This document shows positions 57,664-64,000 of a stretch of DNA of 64,000 bases, piece after piece (the stretch's first letter is position 1; each line of letters begins with the position of its first letter). The notes under the pieces were generated by a model. That model was not told the DNA's origin. It did not search any database and was given only the letters and a program-made list of their open reading frames with translations. Made by a program: the position numbers and the translations under genes. The stretch comes from Corydoras sp. C115 (Eukaryota; Chordata; Actinopteri; Siluriformes; Callichthyidae): positions 252,501 to 316,500 of the forward strand of contig JAFMOC010000190.1 in NCBI GenBank assembly GCA_019802505.1, given 5' to 3'.

Positions 57664-58097
57664 GTATTTGTCTGCAATTGATGCCATTGTTCCTTCCCTC
57701 CCCCTTATACTCATGCATTTCCTGTCCTCTCTGGATAGGATTGTCTGTACTTTTACACATGTGAAGGTTGACTGATATCTATAGCATGCTGGTTATGCTG
57801 AAGAAGAGATATTAAATCCTCTGCTGTGTCACTGGATTGACCTAAAGCAAAGACACACAGCTTGATTCATTTGATTAAACTTTAGTAAAAACAACATGAA
57901 GAAGAGTAATGACAAATTTTGTGCTTTTTGGTGTGCTTAGTTTTCAACAAACATACTGCTTAGAGTTGAAATGTTGCGCAGCAACACAAAAAAAAGAAAC
58001 AAAAAACTAAAGCCATGTGGCAAAATATGATCAGATGAGACAAAAAATTTTGGCTACCCTTTCTATCGATAACCTTGTGAAACATTAGATGTTGTCA

Positions 58098-58670
58098 CAT
58101 TAACATTACATTTAGTCATTTAGCAGACACTTTTATCCAAAGTGACTTACAAATGAGAAAACGCCACAAGTCAGTAGTTAAGGAAAAACCAGCTACACTG
58201 ATCTGCCTTATAGATTATTATTATTATTATTTGTTTAATTTCATAGCACATACTTGTGGAAGAGTTGTGTGAAAGATATGTTTCTTAAAAATGATAATGA
58301 TGGTGAACAAATCAGAGTGAGAATTAACACCAAGGTGAGGTTAAAGCACCAGGCGACATTCATCACAGAGTGCAGTAAACTAGTCGTAGTGTATTTTGGA
58401 AAGATAGTGTGAAGGTTTTTGCAGGTGTAGATCCAGTGATAGAGCTGTAGGCCAGAGTCAGTGCCTTGCACTAATTGCCTGCAGGTACAGGGAGCCAATA
58501 GAGAGAGAGAGGAGTAGTGGAGTGACATGAGTTTTGCTTGGGCTGGTTGAACACAAATCAGGCTGCAGAGTTTTGAATCGGTTGTGGAGTCCAGATTGTG
58601 AAAGCTGGGAGACCAGCAAGCAATGCCTTACAATTATCAAGCCAGGATAGGATGAGGGCATGGACAAAAA
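58098..58670 (-). mobile_element. L2-clade LINE 3' fragment, reversed
   Basis: Reads in reverse from the 3' end (complement of AAGTCACTTTGGATAAAAGT at about 58130-58150) into the C-terminal coding region (58290-58665). Lies in intron 9 of cacna1a, antisense to the gene. Confidence 0.75.
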
Positions 58671-59515
58671 AAATGAAAAGTGTGCAATTTACACCAGTCA
58701 CCAATGAAATAAATTGTGCAAATATTTAAATAAAAAATACAAGAAAAGATACCCCAAAAATTATTAAGCAAGAATGGGAATATTTTAAAACACTAAGTAA
58801 AGTTAAGTATAGTTAAAAAAAGCAGTGATGCAACACAGTATCAACCATCTCTCAGTCCCAAATAGTAATATATTGTTGCATTAAATTTAAAAGAAGCACA
58901 TATTTCAAAAACATTAAAAAATATTTTGAGATTTGTTACTGTATCTTTAAACAATTTTCAGTTTAAATGTTCATTTTCCATTTGTATTTACAATTTTATT
59001 TTAATTATTAATAGCATTTCCTTTGTAAGCAACAGTGGCAGCTTGTGCTTGCTGGGGCTTAAACTCTCAACCATCTGTCAATAGTCCAGTAAATACTAAA
59101 ACACCACTGCCAGTTGTATGTGTTTTTTATGCAGTTATTATATAATTGGAAACACAAAGACCACTGCACTAGGTGTTGTGTTTCATTTTGCTTTATTATA
59201 CATCACAGCAAAATTTTGTATATTTGCTATGACAGCAAATAATATTTTATAATGTTTGTATTAGGTATCAGAATCAGAATAAAAAATATTAGAAAGTGGT
59301 TGGGAGCACTGCAAATGCACACTAAGGCATTATCAGATAACAGTGTTACTGTATTATCTAACATGTAGAACAGGGATTGTTTTTATGTCATTCTAAACAT
59401 GTAAAAGCAATTATGAAATTAAAGCTGTTTTTAACCAATATGCAATTAAATGTCACAAAGGTTTTTCTTGCTTCCTTTTTCTTGCTTTTGTGCTTTTGCT
59501 GTATGTGTTATATAG

Positions 59516-59596
59516 GATCTAGAAGACGACCCACCCTAAAGAAGAGCAAAAATGACTTGCTTAATCCAGAAGAGGGAGATGGAGACCTGGCCCTAG
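59516..59596 (+). CDS. cacna1a: cacna1a exon 10 (I-II loop)
   Basis: An 81-bp exon of the I-II loop, reading SRRRPTLKKSKNDLLNPEEG and then DGDLAL. The KKSKxDLLNPEE motif is diagnostic of Cav2.1. The exon is a few codons shorter than the mammalian one as I remember it, the loss being in the poorly conserved acidic end. Acceptor TATAG; donor GTGAGA. Exon 9 and exon 10 are separated by 1.85 kb containing a reversed LINE fragment. Confidence 0.93.
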
Positions 59597-59968
59597 GTGA
59601 GAAATTGGCATATATGGGCTCATGAATGAAGAGTTTACTTCAATCAGAAACACAATAAAAGGCTTTGGGAGCACAGATTTGTTTGCTGCACTTATATCAG
59701 TGCAAGTCACTTTAACATAACACCACAACATTAGTGTCACTGTACCACCACCAAATAATACCTGCTTGTGGTAGTTCCATGGATGTGCTTATTATTGAAG
59801 AACAGGATAAGGAGGGTTATAAGGTATAATGAACATGAACTTGAACTAAAGTCTGTAATATAGATATACATAGTCCATCTATATGGTAAATGGGGCTGAT
59901 AAAATGGACAATTAGTGTAAAATTGAGGTGATATTTCTATGCATTTATTTTTTATCTTTTACCCACAG

Positions 59969-60175
59969 GATCTCCATTTGCACGTACCAGTCTAAAGAGC
60001 TCCAAGTTAGAGGGCTCATCTTTCCGGAAAAAGGAACGTCGTTTGCGTTTCTTTATCCGGCATGTGGTGAAGACTCAGGCATTCTATTGGACGGTGCTAT
60101 GTTTGGTGGGCCTGAACACATTGTGTGTAGCTGTAGTGCACTACAACCAGCCGGACTTGCTCTCCGACTTCCTCT
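59969..60175 (+). CDS. cacna1a: cacna1a exon 11 (I-II loop end and domain II S1)
   Basis: A 207-bp exon that ends the I-II loop (GSPFARTSLKSSKLEGSSF, then the basic KKERRLRFFIRHVVKTQ) and enters domain II S1 (AFYWTVLCLVGLNTLCVAVV, HYNQPDLLSDFL). It matches Cav2.1 closely. Acceptor CCACAG; donor GTAAGT after the first base of a tyrosine codon. Exon 11 and exon 12 are separated by about 1 kb holding a reversed SINE and a GT tract. Confidence 0.96.
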
Positions 60176-60351
60176 GTAAGTTGCTCACTGCTTTCAGCAA
60201 CAGTTACAGATTTCTGCTATAAATAAAAATTTTATGAGTTCACAATTTTAGTTTACCAAGCAAATCAGTTGGTTAGTGGAGACTTTAAATATGGAATTGT
60301 AATCTTTTAACTCTTTGGCTAAAGTCCTGAAAATATCAGTCCTTTATGTTT

Positions 60352-60720
60352 ATTCATTCATTCATTCATTCATTCATTCATTCATTCATTCATTATCTTC
60401 TACTTAATCCTCTACTAGGGTCATGAGGGGGCTACCCATGCCCATCCATGGAAAAAGTTTTGGGCGCTGGGCAGATACACCTAGGAGAGGGTGTCAATAT
60501 ATCGCTTGGTACACGCACTAACACAGACAAACAGGCAAACACACTCTATAATGGGCAATTACAGCATTCAATTTACTGTGAATCCATAATCCATGTTTTT
60601 GGACTGTGGGAGGAAATCTGAGGAAACCCACGAGGACACTGGGAGAACATGGAAACTCCACCCAGATTAGGATTTACACCTGGATCTCCAGCGCTGAGAG
60701 GCGAACTGACTAACCACTAA
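60352..60720 (-). mobile_element. GGCGGCACGG-type SINE, moderately diverged
   Basis: A reversed copy in intron 11 with a long CATT-repeat tail on the left and the head ending ACTAACCACTAA. A GT tract follows directly. Confidence 0.8.

Positions 60721-60724
<4 letters not shown>

Positions 60725-60790
<66 letters not shown>
60725..60790. repeat. GT microsatellite
   Basis: An almost pure GT run following a SINE head in intron 11. Confidence 0.95.
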
Positions 60791-60793
<3 letters not shown>

Positions 60794-61180
60794 TGTCTGT
60801 GTTGTATGTATTGTTAAACCCAAAGTTCTTCATTTACGTGACAGTGATTTAATTCACCAACTTCATTGTATTTTGTAAAATATTTACACTTTACACCTTA
60901 ACCTACACCTTAGCTGTAGCTCATTCAAAATCTGGGACAGAATTGCATTTCCCTGATAACAGTTTGAAAGACTCTTTGAAATGGATATTGTATTTTTTTT
61001 CTGTGTGGCTTTTTCCTACCCGAATTGAGATTCCCTATATTTTTCTTAATGTTATGTACATTTGTGATATCCATTTTGACAGTTCACTCACTTAATTTTG
61101 CTTAAAATGGTAGACCATGGTGGTTTTTCTAAATCAAAATGCAAGACATATTAAATGTCAATTATATTTCTTCTTTTTAG

Positions 61181-61293
61181 ATTTTGCAGAGTTTATCTTT
61201 CTTGGCATCTTTATGTCAGAGATGTGTATTAAGATGTATGGACTGGGGACGAGACCTTACTTTCACTCATCTTTCAACTGTTTTGACTGCATT
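61181..61293 (+). CDS. cacna1a: cacna1a exon 12 (domain II S2)
   Basis: A 113-bp exon encoding domain II S2 and the approach to S3: FAEFIFLGIFMSEMCIKMYG, then LGTRPYFHSSFNCFDCI. Acceptor TTTTTAG, donor GTAAGT. The following intron is only 210 bp, and almost half of it is a pure GT repeat. Confidence 0.96.
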
Positions 61294-61381
61294 GTAAGTC
61301 TCTAAATCTTTTTTGGACTTTTATTTATTTTTTGTTACCTAATGAATCTGATATCTGTTATTTTTGTGTGTTTGCTGTTTC

Positions 61382-61484
<103 letters not shown>

Positions 61485-61503
61485 ATGTGTGTTTTGGGAA
61501 CAG

Positions 61504-61616
61504 GTCATATGTGGCAGTATTTTTGAGGTTCTATGGGCAATGATCCAGCCAGGCACCTCTTTTGGAATCAGTGTATTACGAGCTCTCAGGTTACTGAGAA
61601 TCTTCAAAGTGACCAA
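61504..61616 (+). CDS. cacna1a: cacna1a exon 13 (domain II S3-S4 voltage sensor)
   Basis: A 113-bp exon encoding domain II S3 and the S4 voltage sensor: VICGSIFEVLWAMIQPGTSF, then GISVLRALRLLRIFKVTK with positive residues at every third position. Donor GTGAGT. The acceptor (GGGAACAG) has almost no polypyrimidine tract, because a GT repeat of about 100 bp ends roughly 20 nt upstream. I searched to the right edge and did not find exon 14, so the gene continues beyond the window. Confidence 0.96.
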
Positions 61617-62338
61617 GTGAGTCTCTCACATTCCACTGTTCTTATCCTGGTGTTGATCCTATCAGTGTTTAGACATAGAATATATGTATCTTAATCTAAA
61701 CATGTTATTTTCAAAAGCACAAAAAAGTAATCTAATCGTCTTTAAAAGTTTTTTATTCCTAAAATGTTTTGTGTACTTTTTGTTAAATATTTATAGGAAT
61801 GATTGTTATATTAAATATTATATTAATCTAATTTTATTGTACAATAAGATATAAAAAGTAGGTCAATCAGATATTTCTGCAGTACTTTTTCAATTTAGCT
61901 GCAAACACTTGTTTATGCCCGGATCTTAAGTAGGCTTTGGAAAAACACTCACAGAAATGCTTTACAAGTAATAATATGAAGCTAGAAAATAAAAGCAAGA
62001 AAATTCCAAACTTTAACCACAATTATTGGAACCATCTGCATTTAACAATCTGTACAATGTCCATATGCTAACAAAATAAATAAAGCTTAATTGTATTTCA
62101 GTGAAAAATGGTCAATCTACTGCAGAAAAATGCCAGGTACAGGAAAAACAAAGTAGTTTTTCACAGTTCGAGTTTGGTACTTTTTAAATTACTGACTTTT
62201 ACTGACATTAAAGTGAACACACTTTTAACATATTATTATTATTAATGTTATTATTATTACTTTATTTTATTATCTAGGGTTAAATCTTTTGTTAAAGATT
62301 GACTAAGATAATTTCATCTCTTTGTCAGTTCATTCATT

Positions 62339-62686
62339 CATTCATTATTCATTATCACCCGCTTTATCCTCTATTGGGGTCGCGGTGGGGTTCCCCATGC
62401 CCATCCAGGGGAGAACGTCTCGGGCGCTGGGCAGATATACCCAGGACAGGGCGCCAATCCATCGCTGGGCACACACTCACTCACACAGACACACTCTATA
62501 TGGGGCAATTTAGAGAACTCAATTAACTTGATCCATGTTTTTGGACTGTGGGAGGAAACCGGAGAACCCGGAGAAAACCCACACGGACACGGGGAGAACA
62601 TGGAAACTCCACCCAGTTGGGGATTCGAACCAGGAATCCCTAGCGCTGAGAGGCGAACGTGCTAACCACTATGCCACCGTGCCGCC
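62339..62686 (-). mobile_element. GGCGGCACGG-type SINE, full length
   Basis: A reversed copy ending GCCACCGTGCCGCC, flanked by CAGTTCATTCATT (62326-62338 and 62687-62699). It lies downstream of exon 13. Confidence 0.87.
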
Positions 62687-63062
62687 CAGTTCATTCATTT
62701 CCCATTAAAAGCATTAAGGATTGCAGCTTGAAAAAAAATGTAACACTCTGATCAACTTAAATAAGTAAAATATATAACATTTACATTTTGTTCTAAATTA
62801 TTTATATATTTGTTTTATTTTATATTTTATTTAATTTTATATAAAAAAAAACATTTATAATTATTTATATATTTATTTCAATATACAGTATTAAAGATTT
62901 TGGTGTGAGATTACACAAATTAACCATAAAGTGAGAACACTTTCTTATCATCTTTACCAGTGTTATTAGGCTAGGGCATTGCAGGAAGTTTATTGCTAAA
63001 ACTAGTTCAATATATGACAAACCCATAATTTAATATCATTATAATATAATATCAATATAATA

Positions 63063-64000
63063 CAGTGGGGGGAAACATATTTAGTCCATCACCAATTGTG
63101 CAAGGTCTCCTACTTAAAAAGATGAGAGAGGCCTGTAATTGACATCATAGGTAGACCTCAACTATGAGAGACAAAATGAGAAAATAAATTCAGAAAATCA
63201 CATTGTCTGATTTTTAAAGAATTTATTTGCATATAGTGGTGGAAAATAAGTATTTGTTCAATTACAAAAGTTGTTGGCAATGACAGAGGTCAAACATTTT
63301 CTGTAAGTCTTAAGAATGTTGGCACACACCATTGCTCTACAGATCGCCTACAGGGGCAGTGATGTTTTGGGACTGTCGGCGGGCAACAAGGACTTTCGAC
63401 TCCCTCCAAAGGTTTTCTATGGGGTTGAGATCTGGAGACTGGCTAGGCCACTCCAGGACCTTAAAATGCTTCTTACGAAGCCAATCATTTGTTGTCCTGC
63501 CAGTGTTCTTGGGATCATTGTCATGCTGAAAGACCCGGCGACGTTTTATCTTCAATGCCCTTGCTGATGGAAGGTGGTTTGCACTCAAAATCTCACAATA
63601 TATGGCCCCATTCATTCTTTCATGTACACGGACCAGTCATCCTGGTTCCTTTGCAGAGAAACAGCCCCATAGCACATTGTTGCCACCCCCATGCTTCATC
63701 GTTGTTATGGTGTTCTTTGGATGCATCTTAGCATTCACTCTCCTCCAAACAATTGTGTTGGTACCAAACAGTTCTACTTTGGTTTCATCTGATCATAAGA
63801 CATAATACTTCCAATACTCTTACACGCCCGGATATGTACTGGCTTAAGCAAGTCCCTGGCGGCATGGTGTGTTACTGATGGTAGCCTTTGTTTCATTGGT
63901 CCCAGCTTTCTGCATGTCATTCACTAGGTCCCCTAGTGGTGGTTCTGGGATTTTTGCTCACTGTTTTTGTGATCATTTGGACCCAACAAGCTGAGATCTT
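63063..64000 (-). mobile_element. Passport-like Tc1 element, decayed, cut by window end
   Basis: Starts after TA (63061-63062) with the terminal repeat CAGTGGGGGGAAACATATTT, typical of the fish Passport group. Reading leftward on the minus strand, the transposase remnant at 63337-63615 shows FQHDNDPKN, then HFKVLEWPSQSPDLNPIENL (second D and E of the triad). Further right, the complement of an MLWGCFS-type box is readable near 63650. Stops and frameshifts break the frame. The N-terminal part lies beyond the right edge. Confidence 0.85.

Noticed and set aside
61617..64000. Exon 14 of cacna1a
   Set aside because: I looked for the domain II S4-S5/S5 sequence and found only intronic DNA, a SINE and a Passport-like element up to the window edge.

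Overview
The window is vertebrate genomic DNA, almost certainly from a ray-finned (teleost) fish. It carries exons of a conserved neuronal calcium-channel gene separated by introns full of fish-type repeats: Tc1-like DNA transposons (including a Passport-like one), L2-clade LINE fragments with the typical fish 3' tail, tRNA-derived SINEs, a chromodomain-bearing Ty3/Gypsy (Tf1/sushi-type) retrotransposon, hAT-type MITEs and very long dinucleotide tracts. Nothing looks bacterial or viral. The species cannot be fixed from the sequence.

The only host gene I can support is cacna1a, the P/Q-type voltage-gated calcium channel alpha-1 subunit (Cav2.1), on the + strand. Twelve consecutive coding exons (exons 2 to 13 in mammalian numbering) lie at 21137-21242, 24033-24172, 49188-49279, 50034-50186, 50368-50555, 56842-56945, 57281-57396, 57607-57663, 59516-59596, 59969-60175, 61181-61293 and 61504-61616. 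Codon phase is compatible at every junction. They encode all of channel domain I from the start of S1, the I-II loop with the beta-subunit-binding AID helix, and domain II through its S4 voltage sensor. Exon 1 (N-terminus) and exon 14 onward were not found and should lie outside the window. Residue choices in the variable parts favour CACNA1A over CACNA1B or CACNA1E; which teleost paralogue (a or b) is undetermined. The intron before exon 2 ends in AC with a U12-type branch site, so it is probably a minor-spliceosome AT-AC intron.

Layout. 1-21136: 3' part of intron 1, with an internally deleted Tc1 element (10451-11474), a hAT MITE (12427-12867), LINE fragments (5165-5890, 17030-18240), SINEs and microsatellites. 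21243-24032: intron 2, with a decayed Tc1/mariner relic and SINEs. 24173-49187: intron 3, about 25 kb, the transposon sink. It has an intact Tc1-like element (24392-26009), an inverted broken copy of it (28963-30627), a decayed sushi-type LTR retrotransposon nested inside a SINE and itself holding a hAT MITE (32006-37846), a young short non-autonomous LTR element with identical LTRs (40116-41449) and a related solo LTR (41726-42072). 49280-64000: the densely exonic part, with SINEs in introns 4 to 13, an unclassified 1.7-kb repeat with hairpin ends in intron 6 (54076-55796) and a Passport-like Tc1 element running off the right end.

The observations I consider most worth following are the AT-AC intron end, the identical 10-nt self-priming geometry in two different LTR elements (exactly 30 nt from the TATA box to the predicted transcript start), three long GT tracts placed within about 20-25 nt of cacna1a splice sites, the inverted pair of Tc1 elements in one intron, and the unclassified 54-56 kb repeat.
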